From assembly GCF_000787575.1 (NCBI RefSeq), contig NW_012236530.1:1-64000 (forward strand): DNA of 64,000 nt, in the 5' to 3' direction. Made by a program: the position numbers and the translations under genes. The number at the start of each line of letters is the position of its first letter. Position 1 is the first letter of the stretch. Positions 1 to 10,385 of the stretch are shown here, piece by piece. The notes under the pieces were generated by a model. It saw only the letters and a list, made by a program, of their open reading frames with translations, searched no databases and was not told the origin of the DNA. Source of the stretch: Acytostelium subglobosum LB1. Lineage: Eukaryota; Evosea; Eumycetozoa; Acytosteliales; Acytosteliaceae.

Positions 1-434
1 GGCCAGCTGGAGGAGGTCTCTTGGATACGCACAACACGCACTCGCCTGTGGTACACTCTGTCTGATGATGCTTTCGGTAATGTTTGGAACGTGCTTGAGT
101 GCTGGCGTATGTACGACCACAACTGATATGCTGACATGTAACTTGCACCATTATATATATATATATATATATACAGATAACAGCCGGCCGCCAAGGCAAG
201 CCTTTGAATGACTCTGTCAGCCGTACAGCTCGTGTTTTGAAGGACTCAGACATCAATCATTCAATGACTAACCACCTTGGTCTTTGGACATTCATTGAGA
301 TAACAGGTGTTTATCTCAACCCATCCCAGACACCTCTTTGGATTGATCGACCGACCAATGCTTTCTTTGACCTGGGAAGATGGACACCACCACGCAAAAC
401 ATCAAAAAAATGTTGCATAAAGCACTATGTCTAG
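1..434 (+). CDS. 3' end of an unidentified spliced gene (partial)
   Basis: Frame 1 is open from the window edge (codons such as W-I-R-T-T-R-T-R-L-W-Y). It can be spliced from a GTATGT donor at 107 to a CAG acceptor ending at 183, after a TA microsatellite inside the intron, keeping frame to a TAG stop at 432-434. Predicted exons are 1-106 and 184-434, giving about 118 residues of C-terminus. The second exon has plausible amino-acid composition (T-G-V-Y-L-N-P-S-Q-T-P-L-W-I-D-R-P) but I recognise no family. The upstream part lies outside the window. It could also be part of a mobile element, since the next 10 kb is rich in them. The motif TGGACACCACCACG occurs twice, near 382 and 510. Confidence 0.45.
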
Positions 435-715
435 TGGGGGTGATCCTCCTTTTATGAACTTTTGAGACCCCTGATGAGTGAGAGCAGCACCAGACACCCC
501 CTTTGGACCTTGTGGACACCACCACGAGAAAATTGTTGTGATCTNTATAGTCTACTTGGTATCATATTATATTTAAATATACATATTATATCTATCAGTA
601 AATGAATAATAATGTTTGAACAAACAAGTTGAACCTTGTCAAACACTCATTCATTCACTCAATCACTCTCCCACTCACACCCTCACACACACCGAATCAA
701 AACTTAATGACAAAC

Positions 716-1374
716 TTAAGCGGATAATTTGTAGTGGTGATTGATCAACTTGCTAACCGCTGCTCCAAACATGCTGGTGAGTCGGACTCTGACCGTGTCT
801 GGCGATGGCAACGTTGCCAAAGGAGTATACAAGGCAGTATACATTTGGAAGCTGGGTTTCTCGACGAATGAGAAGGCTAGGTTGCAAGCAATGATCATAG
901 TCATCAGGTAATGTCTATCAAAGAGTTCATTATTATTAAATTGTTATGTTAGTTGGTTTCAGTGTCGACAATTAAGTAGGTAATGCTAGCAATCGATTGA
1001 TACATACTCATAGTCTGTTTGATTGAATGTTGCTATTGCATTCTGGGCATTCGATAACTTCTGCTTCTTCTTTTCATTCTTCTCACAAATGACTCTGTCA
1101 ACATTGTCCCAATCAATAAGACCTTTAGTCTCACTTCGGTGATCTGAACAGGATGTTAGACAATGAATCTTGGTAACTTTCAAACAGTTCGTAACATACG
1201 TATATCTAAGTGTCTCCACCCGTTGCTGGTTGATCTGCCAGACTTGTTAGAGTCGTACTCCTCGCTATGAGGGCAGTAGTGGCATTTAGCGAGTGCTGCG
1301 ACACGGTCTAATGTGAAATGATCCCAAAAGCTTGAGTCATATTTGTTATCTCTTTTTTTTGGAGTTTTGGACAT
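716..1374 (-). mobile_element. hAT-family transposase remnant (BED finger, N-terminal part)
   Basis: Reading from 1374 down, the protein starts M-S-K-T-P-K-K-R and shows a BED-type zinc finger: S-S-F-W-D-H-F, then C-H-Y-C, then a W-R-H-L helix. The frame changes near 1219-1180, so the copy carries a frameshift or a very short intron there. A second segment reads on to a GTATGT donor at 1007 and an acceptor at 915. Splicing joins it to N-L-A-F-S-F-V-E-K-P-S-F-Q, the motif typical of hAT transposases ahead of the RNase H-like core. The frame then stops at 716-718 and no catalytic core or C-terminal dimerisation region follows. This is a truncated, probably dead DNA transposon copy. Confidence 0.6.
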
Positions 1375-1455
1375 TTATTCAAACAAAGTTATAGATATTA
1401 TATTATTATTTTTTTGATTGAATGATACAAGTAAGAATTAAAAAAAACATTTATA

Positions 1456-1501
1456 CAGTACGTTTCATAAGTTATGGCCACCCCCTGAGCAAACAGATAG
1501 G
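1456..1501 (+). repeat. Left terminal inverted repeat of the Tc1 element
   Basis: About 46 bp beginning CAGTACGTTTCATAAG and continuing through GGCCACCCCCTG to an AAACAG core. It matches the reverse complement of 3007-3052 with only a few differences. It abuts a TA dinucleotide at 1454-1455. Confidence 0.92.
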
Positions 1502-1733
1502 TGATTGATATCTCTTCAATATTAAGAGATACCAAATGATATCTTATCTCTCTAAATAATAGACTCAATTATCTACTAATCTTGATTGAATTACTTATTG
1601 CTAGTTATATTTATTTACAAATAATTGAATGAGAGTGTTGAAATGATAAGTAGTGAACATGGCCATTATTTATGCAACGAAAATTGATCGAAGGTATCGG
1701 AACGATGAACTAGAATAATGACAAAGGAGGTTG

Positions 1734-2750
1734 TCAATATTTGGTCCACCATCCATTCGCTGTTATAATGTCCTCCATTCGTTGTGGCAAGGAGGCGTAT
1801 AGGTTCTCAACAATGCTGTCATCCATTAGCTCCCATTGTTCATTGGCAAGGTCGGAAAGGACCACTCCAGGGTTCTTTGCCAGCTCTCTCTTGACTCTCT
1901 TCTTCAAGATCGCCCAAAGATTCTCTATAATGTTGATGTCTGGTGAATATGGGGGAATGAATAGGGTGGGTATCCTCTTCCTTCTCAAGTGGCTGGTGAC
2001 ATTTGTTGCTCTATGAATTGGACAGTTGTCCATCGCCAGTGTAAAGTCTGGGAGTTGGCCATGATAATATCGGATGGATCGAGAGTATGCATCATCAAGA
2101 ATCTCCGTGTATTGAGTGTTTTCTAAATTGCCTTCAATCTCAGAGAGATATCCGACACCAGCACTCGTGACACATCCCCAGAAATTGACCTTGGTTCCGG
2201 GAAGTCTCCTGATGCCATGAACTCGACTGAATGTGTTGTTATCTTGTCTAGCCCACTCGTGTTGACGGTAGTTCTTGAAGTTGGACTCAATTGTGGTCTC
2301 ATCACAGAATACTATCTGTTCCCATTGTTCCGCTGTCCAGTCTCGATGAGCCATAGCGAACTCGAGCCTTTGATCTGCGTTTACTTGCTTTAGATCGTGC
2401 TTCCTGCTTAAACTGCGATAGGTGAGACCTTCCTTTGCAGCGATACGAGATATTTGAGCCGTTGATATCTCTGTATCGTATCTCAGTTCAAGTTTGGCTT
2501 TCAACTCGTCCAAAGTGATGACCTCCTTCCTGACCAAAGCTTTGATGATCCTCCTTCTAAGTCTTCTTGAAAACTTTGAAGGGCGTCCCGATTTGAGACG
2601 GTCCTTGAAGTCTCCTCGCTCGCTGTGTCGTTGAATAGTCCTGCTCACAGTTGATCGGGAAATATTGTACATCTTTGATATTAATTTCTTTGAATATCCT
2701 CTCCTTCTGGCTCTCACGATTTTAGCTCTCTCTTCTTCTGTTAATGACAT
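1734..2750 (-). CDS. Tc1-family DD34E transposase
   Basis: 338 residues from the ATG at 2750, M-S-L-T-E-E-E-R; an open in-frame extension to 2795 lacks an ATG. The N-terminus carries two helix-turn-helix units: G-Y-S-K-K-L-I-S with S-R-S-T-V-S-R, then the region ending G-R-P-S-K-F. The catalytic triad is visible as F-C-D-E-T-T-I-E, A-M-D-N-C-P-I-H and Y-S-P-D-I-N-I-I-E-N-L-W, with 34 residues between the second D and the E. This DD34E spacing is the Tc1 signature. Length matches the family (about 340). It would cut the element at its terminal repeats and insert it at TA. No stop or frameshift is seen. Confidence 0.93.
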   Translation of the reverse strand: MSLTEEERAKIVRARRRGYSKKLISKMYNISRSTVSRTIQRHSERGDFKDRLKSGRPSKFSRRLRRRIIKALVRKEVITLDELKAKLELRYDTEISTAQISRIAAKEGLTYRSLSRKHDLKQVNADQRLEFAMAHRDWTAEQWEQIVFCDETTIESNFKNYRQHEWARQDNNTFSRVHGIRRLPGTKVNFWGCVTSAGVGYLSEIEGNLENTQYTEILDDAYSRSIRYYHGQLPDFTLAMDNCPIHRATNVTSHLRRKRIPTLFIPPYSPDINIIENLWAILKKRVKRELAKNPGVVLSDLANEQWELMDDSIVENLYASLPQRMEDIITANGWWTKY

Positions 2751-3006
2751 GATTAATTGTAATGTACATAAATAATATTCTATCTCTTCCAACAAAGTGT
2801 TTGATGTTTGAACTCATTCATTCTTTACTATTGCATAAATAATGGACATGTTCATTACTTTAACAAAAATATCGTTTGAATGATAAAGATATATTAATTC
2901 CATTTTTGGAAAAATATTCATAAATGGAAATTTTTGAGCAAAAGTGGACTACTATATTTGGAAGTGAATAAGAATCTTGAACCATATTTGTAGGAGATAT
3001 CAAACT

Positions 3007-3052
3007 CGTACCTGTTTGAACAGGGGGTGGCCATAACTTATGAAACATACTG
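3007..3052 (-). repeat. Right terminal inverted repeat of the Tc1 element
   Basis: Reverse-complement partner of 1456-1501, reading CAGTATGTTTCATAAG on the minus strand and followed outside by TA at 3053-3054. The two ends differ at about three positions, for example C/T at base 6. Confidence 0.92.
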
Positions 3053-3270
3053 TATTCGACAAGGGTGTAGTCTTCCCATGATGAGTCGTGGAATACACAA
3101 TTATTCATTGTAATATAGATATTATCTGACCTATACTACCAAGATAAATAACTGAACTGTCACTTCAGTGAATTGTAATAGATACACCTGAATATTAACC
3201 TAATTAATGAATAGTTCAGTTACAGATCAAGGTTAATAACTATTCACCTGAACTTACGGAGCATTGATGA

Positions 3271-3486
3271 TTATCCATTGAATATCCAGTGAATATCCAG
3301 TGAATATCCAGTGAATATCCAGTGAATATCCAGTGAATATCCAGTGAGGTGCCNGTTAGTTGCCAGTGAGTTGCCAGTGAATAGCCAGTGAATAGCCAGT
3401 GAATAGCCAGTGAGTTGCCAGTGAATAGCCAGTGAATAGCCAGTGAGTTGCCAGTGAATAGNCATTGAATAGCCATTTAAATGCCA
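3271..3486. repeat. 11-bp minisatellite with three unit types
   Basis: About 19-20 tandem copies of an 11-bp unit of the form GAATATCCAGT. The first six or so copies carry ATATCC. Later copies alternate between GTTGCC and ATAGCC types in a loose pattern of one GTTG unit followed by two or three ATAG units. Because 11 is not a multiple of 3, all reading phases are visited, and two minus-strand frames stay open by chance. Two N bases fall inside. I see no evidence that it is translated. Confidence 0.93.
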
Positions 3487-4229
3487 GTGTTATTATACAT
3501 ACTATTCATATAAATTTATGTGTGAGGAAGTCATCAAACCGATTCCTTTAAAAAAATCCAAAGTTAAACATTTGTGTGGTAGACTATTGAAAAATAATCA
3601 TTGGGACTATCCCATTCAATAGNGNTATCTAGTTACACCAAATAATATATCTCAGTAATATTCTCAATTTAATANGAGTTANTTTATTAAAATTGATTTT
3701 TGATTAAAAATGTNTTGGCCAATTCTATTANATTTGAAATTAATTGTTATTGAAAGTGATTAATTATATTTTTGGCACTATTCATCAAATCTAATATTTA
3801 AAAATAATATTTTCAATTTTATAGAGTTATCTTTATTCTTNATAATGTTTGTATGGGACGGAAGTTCGAACNCNTTACTATTTCAAACAGTTATAAATCA
3901 TAGATACAAAGATGCCACCAACAATACGACTATCTTACATACCTACCATGATCATTCAACCTATTCTATAATACTTTACACTTGTATAAAGAACATATTG
4001 TAAATAAATAAATATTAATAAACAATAATTAATTTTAATGAGAATTTCACAGTTGTTTGAATCACTTGGCAATGACTCAATAGACAAGTCATTAACAACT
4101 ATGATACATATAACTTAGTACAAATACATACAGACAGTGGATCATTTGATTAAACAATATCATTGAAGCTTATACAACAACATCATCCACTTTATGTCAT
4201 CCAGGTTTACAACAACAACAACAACAACT
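3487..4229. other. AT-rich stretch without a gene
   Basis: Strongly AT-rich sequence with several N bases and no frame of note on either strand. No tRNA, inverted repeat or splice-linked coding segment was recognised. Confidence 0.6.
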
Positions 4230-5272
4230 GATAAAGGTCGATCTATCAACTCCTGACAACGTCATTCAACACCTCAGCATAATATATCTTGTTACTCCTC
4301 TCATCAACGCGAATCGAGCAAGTTATCAATCATCATCATTGAACAACATCACACCAGACATCATGAATGCCTTTCGAATGCGTCTCGACACAACGATGAT
4401 GCACCAACAATGTTCAACACATACGTTTGATACACCAACAGATTCAGTACATCTACAGGAATCGATCCATATATATAATATGTGACTGTTGAACCTATTC
4501 TTACAAAGTACAAGCTTGCAGAGACATCATTTCCCATTACACGCCAAGAGTCGCACTCCAACTGCCACCAACATCTCGATAACACCTACAATTGACATAC
4601 CAACAGACTCAGCACATCAAGGTGAATCGATAGATATATTGTACATCACTTCTGAAGCTATTCTTTAGCAACACATTCAACAACAGCCAGGATGCACTCA
4701 CATTGTGGCTTCAACTACGATCGTCGCACTCCACTGATCACCAACATCGTCCAACAAACACCTATGACACATCACCAGACTCGACCCATCAAGAAGAAGC
4801 GATACATACTATATTCATTGTCGTTGGAGTAATCTTCATCAACTTTGGTCATCAACATTCAACTTCACAGGTAACAACCAAAACCTTGGACCTATCGTCG
4901 CACTTCTTCTTCTAACAATAACTAATACCAATCAAGATTATAGTATAGAAATACTCAACATTTCAAGATGAAGCGATCAATATATTATACATCACTCTTG
5001 AAGTGATTCATAGGAATTACAGTCATTGGACAGCAATGAAACAACGACCAATTACAGCTCACTTGGATCGTCGCACACCAACCAAGGACAAACATCATCC
5101 AACAACTCCTATGAACTCCAACAGACTCTTCTCATCAAGATGAAGCGATATACCACATTCTTTGCTGTTCATCGTAATCTATATCAACTCGGTTCACCAA
5201 CATCAACAGCTATAGTGCAACAACTTGATCGATTGTCTATCATCTCACCAAGATGAAGCGATGCACCAACAT
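4230..5272. repeat. Degenerate tandem array of about 172-bp units
   Basis: Two landmarks recur in phase. GAATCGAT or GAAGCGAT, usually preceded by CATCAAGA, lies at about 4459, 4624, 4796, 4970, 5142 and 5254. TCGTCGCAC or GTCGCACT lies at about 4550, 4722, 4895 and 5069. Spacing is 165-176 bp, except the last interval of about 113 bp. Between them each unit shares text like CACCAACATC followed by CAGACTC. Units are diverged by point changes and small indels and keep no common open frame. I do not recognise the family; an old satellite or a decayed repetitive gene are both possible. Confidence 0.72.
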
Positions 5273-5599
5273 TCAACGCCTTTAATTACCAAACTAATAA
5301 TCCTTGGATCAAAGGCCAACAGTGGAGACCCGGCGCCTATCACAACACACACGTTAATCAACAATCACATCATATATGTAGTCACTTGGACGTGCTGGAT
5401 TATCAATAAGGAGGACATCCAAGTTTTCAACTCTATATATAGATAGTGGATGTACCAAAAAGGGAACAAACTACTGGTCACCTCGATCGATCTTGGACCA
5501 GCACATGCTGCCCAAGAGATTACAGTCAGCCAGTGTGGACATGGCAGCAAAGCACACCTGTCACACCAATAGTATCACGATCTAGTGATCCGGAGCGAC

Positions 5600-6592
5600 A
5601 AATTGGTATACAGGTACCAACCTAGCACGACATCGGTCAACTTGTTGGGCGACATTATTAGTGTTGCCACACATTTCCTGCTCTCAACATCTGCGATACT
5701 CTCTCCATTCCACGGACGGGAGGAGAAGTGCCAATACACAACATCTTGACCATTCAGATTGGCGAGCGCAACCAAGACCGACAAGGACCTCTATGGCATC
5801 TTCAGCATTCCAGCCAACCCATTTGGCTGACACCAAACATCTATAGTCTTGAGCACCAACGTGAGTATCGAGTAGCTTGAGTAAGGAATCATACCACTCT
5901 TGACACTCAATTACTCATACTAACTTGACCTTCCACTTCATCTGTAGCGAATGATCATGTTATCAACAATGATGCCAACGCAGGCCAGCCAAACAAAGGA
6001 GGATAATTCGACTTGTACGATCAGAGATATTTAGACAACACACAGTCAACTCTCTGATCCTTGTGTTCAAGACACTCAGCCAAAGAACAGGACGATGACA
6101 TGGACGATGACCTCACTAACAACACAAATGATGCCTCGGTCAAGACAAGGACTCTGAGAGTATCATGAGCGAAGGTGGTGACGACCAGGACTTCGAACAG
6201 ATGCGTCAAGACCTTGAGAAGTTGAAGATCGACCATTCAAGAATCGGCAGCGAGCTGGTGGAAGTATGAGCAGCTCACCAACGACCACTCGCAGGACCTT
6301 TGCGAGCAACCGCCATCAAGCTACCTTGTCTGTCGACGTCGGTCAACAATCGATGATCCAGTGCTGCGATCATTACTTTGCTCGTGTGTGCTGGAGATGA
6401 CATCTTTAATGCTATCCTATGTTTTGTGACATTTTCAGGAACTATTTTATCTATATATATAAATATATCTTTACATGAGAAGACTGGGATTGATCCATTC
6501 AATCACATCGTCCGCCAGTACCACCCACCTGATGATGTGCGCGCACTAATTGATCGACATTTATTCTCCAACAATCAAGACAGGGTGGAGTA
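5600..6592 (+). pseudogene. Decayed coding-like sequence upstream of the coiled-coil ORF
   Basis: Short stretches with protein-like composition appear in changing plus-strand frames. One reads D-K-D-L-Y-G-I-F-S-I-P-A-N-P-F-G near 5780. Another reads E-Q-D-D-D-M-D-D-D-L-T-N-N near 6080, followed in another frame by F-E-Q-M-R-Q-D-L-E-K-L-K near 6195. From about 6490 the frame V-R-Q-Y-H-P-P-D-D-V-R-A-L-I-D-R-H runs directly into the downstream coiled-coil ORF, interrupted only by a TAG at 6591-6593. No family is recognisable. The pattern suggests a host gene that has lost its frame; unrecognised introns or assembly errors are alternatives. Confidence 0.4.
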
Positions 6593-6632
6593 GTTGAACA
6601 GGATAACACGAGAATACAAGGAGCGCGATACA

Positions 6633-7481
6633 ATGGCCTTAGGTATGACTGTGACAGACGATGATATTAAACAGATGCATGCAACGAGGTCGGCGACAGT
6701 ACTCAACACACTGCAGCGATGGGGAAGAGACCTGTTGGATACAAACAAACGCAATGCTATACCAGTTGAAGACCGACGTCGGTTGGAACTCTACTTCACG
6801 CAACTCAACATGCAACCAGACAGCGCACGTGGGGATACTGAACCAGACGAACGCACCAAGTCAACACTGGCAAGAGTTGTCGAGAAACATGCGAATGAGC
6901 AACGAGTCGAACAACTGAACCATCGACTTGTCCATGATTTTGACGACGATGATCATCTTAACCGTGCAGTGGTGGTCAACTCTATCGCCAAGCTTGACAA
7001 AGACGTTGGTCGAGTCGACAAGCAATTGGAGCATATCCTGTCTGGTGGAGATCTTGGTAAACTCCCCATCATCGGTGGTGGTGATGGTGGTGTTGCAGAA
7101 GATGATGACCCAACCAAGCTAAGAGTTCATGACAAGGAGGTAAGCAAATCATTGGTTGCCTACTGGGAGAAGATAACAAGCGACAGAGATAGAATCATCA
7201 AAGAGAAATTGGGAGAGAATCAACGAGAGATTAACAAAGTGGACAACCTATCCAAACAGTTCAACAGGATAACATCTAAAGCAAATCTCAAGAGTATTGA
7301 TATCAACAATGTTGTGATCAAGTTTGATAAGATGCAACAAGAGAATCAGACACTTGTCGATGCCGTCAATCAATCATTCCAACCCGACAGTGTAATCAAT
7401 CAACTCAAGGAACTGTTCCGTCCATACTCTGATGCATTGGCAACTATTAAACGTAATGGAACAGACGAGATCATTCAGTGA
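6633..7481 (+). CDS. Unknown acidic coiled-coil protein (possibly a pseudogene fragment)
   Basis: 282 residues from the first ATG (M-A-L-G-M-T-V-T-D-D-D-I). The middle is rich in D, R and E. Glycine-rich I-I-G-G-G-D-G-G-V separates two helical regions, and the C-terminal 130 residues (K-I-T-S-D-R-D-R-I-I-K-E-K, then V-I-K-F-D-K-M-Q-Q-E-N) look like coiled coil. The same frame is open upstream through N-N-Q-D-R-V-E to a TAG at 6591-6593, a codon one base from CAG. The original protein may therefore have been longer and been cut by a nonsense change. No signal peptide or membrane segment lies in the 282 residues, and I cannot assign a function. Confidence 0.5.
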   Translation: MALGMTVTDDDIKQMHATRSATVLNTLQRWGRDLLDTNKRNAIPVEDRRRLELYFTQLNMQPDSARGDTEPDERTKSTLARVVEKHANEQRVEQLNHRLVHDFDDDDHLNRAVVVNSIAKLDKDVGRVDKQLEHILSGGDLGKLPIIGGGDGGVAEDDDPTKLRVHDKEVSKSLVAYWEKITSDRDRIIKEKLGENQREINKVDNLSKQFNRITSKANLKSIDINNVVIKFDKMQQENQTLVDAVNQSFQPDSVINQLKELFRPYSDALATIKRNGTDEIIQ

Positions 7482-7587
7482 TTGAATAAATGACTATTTC
7501 TAGAATTGCCAACAACATCCACTTTCCTTTCATAGTCTGGATCAGATCAGCGATCAGCAAAACAACAACATATAGATAATAACAATC

Positions 7588-8445
7588 ATGTCATCACAAT
7601 ACTTGGATATCATTCTAAGAAACGGCTCAACCATCAAGACAGAGACTGGGGAGACTCTGTTTGGAAGTCCCGACGGCTCACCCACATCCATCCCAGTCAC
7701 ATGGACGATTAACTCAACGGCAACAGGTGAAAGTCCAACCATCGCAGAAGTGAGTGGTCAAGCAACGAGAATCGGATCGATGGTCTACTGGGACTTTGAT
7801 ATATTTGACATTCCTCCTGGTATGGGAAGACGATGAACAGGTCAAGAATTGCAATCAATGCAAGGAGAAGTTCTCGTTGTTTGTTCGCAAGCATCATTGC
7901 CGTCACTGCATGAAGGTGTTCTGTTCCAAGTGCTGTGCACGTTAGTCCACAATACTCAATCTGGGCTTCTCACATCCAGTCAAAGTGTGCGAAGAGTGCT
8001 TCCCCAAGGCACTGATTGGCGGCGCCAAGTTTGAGTCGGCCAAGCAATTCGAACAATCCTACCAAGAGGCATTGGCACAGTACAACGCAAAGTATCCATG
8101 GCTAGAGCAGCAACACAAAGGAGGTCAACTGAGTACCAAAGACGTAACAGTATCCAGTAGTAATGGTCATGGAAATGGTAGTTATCACTATTACTAATTC
8201 AACTGTGTTGGTCATATAAAGACACCCTCTACGATCCCACCAAAGTTCCTTCCAAAGCCTTCCAATCCAAGATGGTTCTTCAGAAACTACTTTGTGCCAG
8301 TGGCACCAACTGATACTACAGAGGGACAGATGCTCAGAGTTACACTCTCTGGATTCCGCATGTTCAGTATTGATAACTTTGCTAGTCATGGAACCAAACC
8401 ATTTGGAAGTATTGCCATACCATGTGTAACATTCATCACACGCTG
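7588..8445 (+). pseudogene. Broken FYVE zinc-finger gene
   Basis: An ATG at 7588 opens an 82-residue frame (M-S-S-Q-Y-L-D-I-I-L). After a frame change near 7820 the sequence encodes a FYVE finger: W-E-D-D-E-Q, C-N-Q-C, the phosphoinositide-binding motif R-K-H-H-C-R-H-C, C-S-K-C-C and V-C-E-E-C. FYVE domains bind PI3P on endosomes. A TAG at 7946-7948 lies in frame inside the finger, and a third segment (R-W-F-F-R-N-Y-F-V-P-V, 8225-8445) is in yet another frame. With at least one stop and two frame changes this looks inactivated. The LINE fragment begins directly after it, so insertion may have accompanied the loss. Confidence 0.7.
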
Positions 8446-10385
8446 ATCATGATCATGTTGTTGGTTGTTTCCCGGATTGAGGCGGGTGGGGAGTAGTTAG
8501 CTGTGGGCTTGTTGGTTCTGGAAGTGATGTTGTCGATTGTGGTTTGAGATTCCAGGTTGATGATGTAGTTTAGGGTGATGAGTGTTGGGTCGTGAGGGAT
8601 GCTTGCTTTTTTCCCTTTGTGTGTCCAGCTGCAGTAGTCGAGCCTAATCTTGTGCATATTGATTGCTACGAGGTTGATCAGCAGAGCTGAGTTTGGGTGG
8701 TCGTGAGTGTCGAGGGACCGAGGGGACCAGGGGCCAGTGGTGATGTGTAGGTTGGCGGAGGCAGTGAGATAGTTCTGACGGTGGCGAGGTAGGAGGCTGT
8801 CGCACTCGAAGAAGATATGCTCGGAGGTGGCTGTCATTTCACAGCATGGACATGAGGGGAAGTTTTGGGCAGTGGTAGGAGTTTGGTGATAAATCTGAAT
8901 ATGGTGTTGTATGCTTGTTTGTGTCTGACCTTTGTGATGAGAGGCAGGAGGAGAGAGTAGTCCAGGTCATGATCGGCTTGGAAGGTAAGTTGTGATGGGG
9001 TGAAAGGGAGTTGTAGAGTGGCCTGGGAGTTGTTGCGTTTGTATTTGAGGTGGATGAGGAGGAGGTAGTAGTGTTTACAGGTGATGCGTTTGTTGGAGAC
9101 GTTGAATATTGGTTGGTCGTTGATGTTGAAGTAGTTGATAAGGAGGTGTCGTTGGATGCGAAGTGGAGAGGGTTATAGTTGAATATCGGAGTAGGGAATG
9201 AGAGGGTTGAAGCGGCTGGGTTTAGTTGGAGCCAGGCTGAGTAGCAGATGGCCTGGGTGTCTGAGAGGCAGGAGAAACCTTGGATGTTGCGTTCTTGGAG
9301 GTCGGCTTCTGTGTTGAAAGCAATTTGTTCTTTTAGGTTGTGATGCCAGGATGGGCCATAAGGGAGAGTGGTGTGGTTGTTGAGGAAGGTGTCAAAGACT
9401 TGGGCCTTGAGGGAAGTGTCGCGGGCTTCAAGGTCCCAGATGCCTAGACCTCCATACTTCATCGGAAGTAGGCGGCGCAGAGGGGACATCTGTGGTTTGT
9501 AGTGACTGTTGTGGTAGTATGGTTGAGAGGATGTTGATAAGAACCAGTCTATGAGGTTGTTGATGGTGCTGATGTCATTCTGGGAGGTTTTGTTGAGGTT
9601 CTGGAGGAAGGTGAGCTTGGATAGNATGTAGGTCTTGATGATGCATGTTTTGGCTTTGAATGTTGAGCAGGACTGTTTCCATTGGATGAAGAGTGCTGTG
9701 ATNGTCTGGACTTTGCTGTGGATGTTGTTGAGGAGGCNGTCGTGGGTGAACTCGTGGCCAAGATATGTTTCTGATTTGTTGACTGCGACTTTGGTGAAGC
9801 CGTGTGCTGGGTTGATTGTCGAGTCTTTGATGGAGAAGTAGAAGCATTTTGCTGGGTTGAGCTTGGATGAGGTGGCTTTCCCAAAGTTGTCTACGTGTAT
9901 GAGTGATTTGTCCAGTTGAGTTGAGGATGGGGCTACCAANGTGAGATCATCGGCATACATTAGCTGTCGTAGGTATGCGTGGGTGATAGGGTGGTGTCGG
10001 TGTTGTGGGTGGGTACACAAGATGCGGGGGTCGTTCTGAATGTTTCTTGCAAGGCATTCGATTGCGAGTGCGTATAGAGTTGGGCTGGTGGGTTCTCCCT
10101 GACGGACCCCCCTTCCGATTGTGAATGGTGAAGTTTGTTGGTTGTTGATGAGTACTGTGGCTTCAGAGTCGATCAGGAGTGAAAGGATGGCTTGCGTCAG
10201 CGATGGGTGGATCCTGATGTGGTCGAGTGTCCTGTGGATGGCTGAGTGTGAGATGGAGTCGAAGGCTTTCTCTTGATCCAAGAGCAGTGCGACGGCTGTG
10301 TCGTCATGGTCGACGTCGGAGTTTGAAAGGTGGGAGAGATTGGTCATTCCTTCGTTGAGTGTGATGAATATGGAAATTTCCAAAG
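8446..10385 (-). mobile_element. 5'-truncated LINE (non-LTR retrotransposon) with reverse transcriptase
   Basis: The minus-strand frame 10383-8839 shows reverse transcriptase blocks: L-L-L-D-Q-E-K-A-F-D-S (motif A), R-Q-G-E-P-T-S-P-T-L (motif B), and Y-A-D-D with an N base beside it (catalytic YxDD). Downstream, W-K-Q-S and G-L-G-I-W-D-L-E fit the thumb/connection region of LINE proteins. A second frame (8837-8436) continues with C-P-C-C, H and C residues, the C-terminal CCHC knuckle, after a one-base frameshift near 8840. The endonuclease and first RT blocks are missing, so the copy is 5'-truncated. No poly(A)-like tail was seen at the 8446 side. The DNA is more GC-rich than its surroundings. 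Confidence 0.88.

Larger units (their letters stand above)
1456..3052 (-). mobile_element. Whole-looking Tc1-type transposon
   Basis: A 1597-bp unit is bounded by near-identical inverted repeats beginning CAGTA(C/T)GTTTCATAAGTT and is flanked on both sides by TA (1454-1455 and 3053-3054), the target duplication used by Tc1/mariner elements. It contains one uninterrupted transposase frame on the minus strand. The repeats match at roughly 43 of 46 bases and the frame shows no breaks, so the copy looks young and possibly able to move. It lies just upstream of the hAT remnant. An inner inverted repeat pair (1657-1679 and 2832-2854) resembles the terminal repeat in opposite orientation. Confidence 0.92.

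Noticed and set aside
2860-3108. Minus-strand frame crossing the Tc1 right end whose start (S-S-W-E-D-Y-T-L) resembles a BED finger
   Set aside because: The resemblance covers fewer than ten residues, and the sequence beyond the other Tc1 end does not continue it, so a disrupted second hAT copy is not supported.
3271-3486. Tandem repeats considered as a CRISPR array
   Set aside because: Units are 11 bp with no unique spacers and the genome is eukaryotic.
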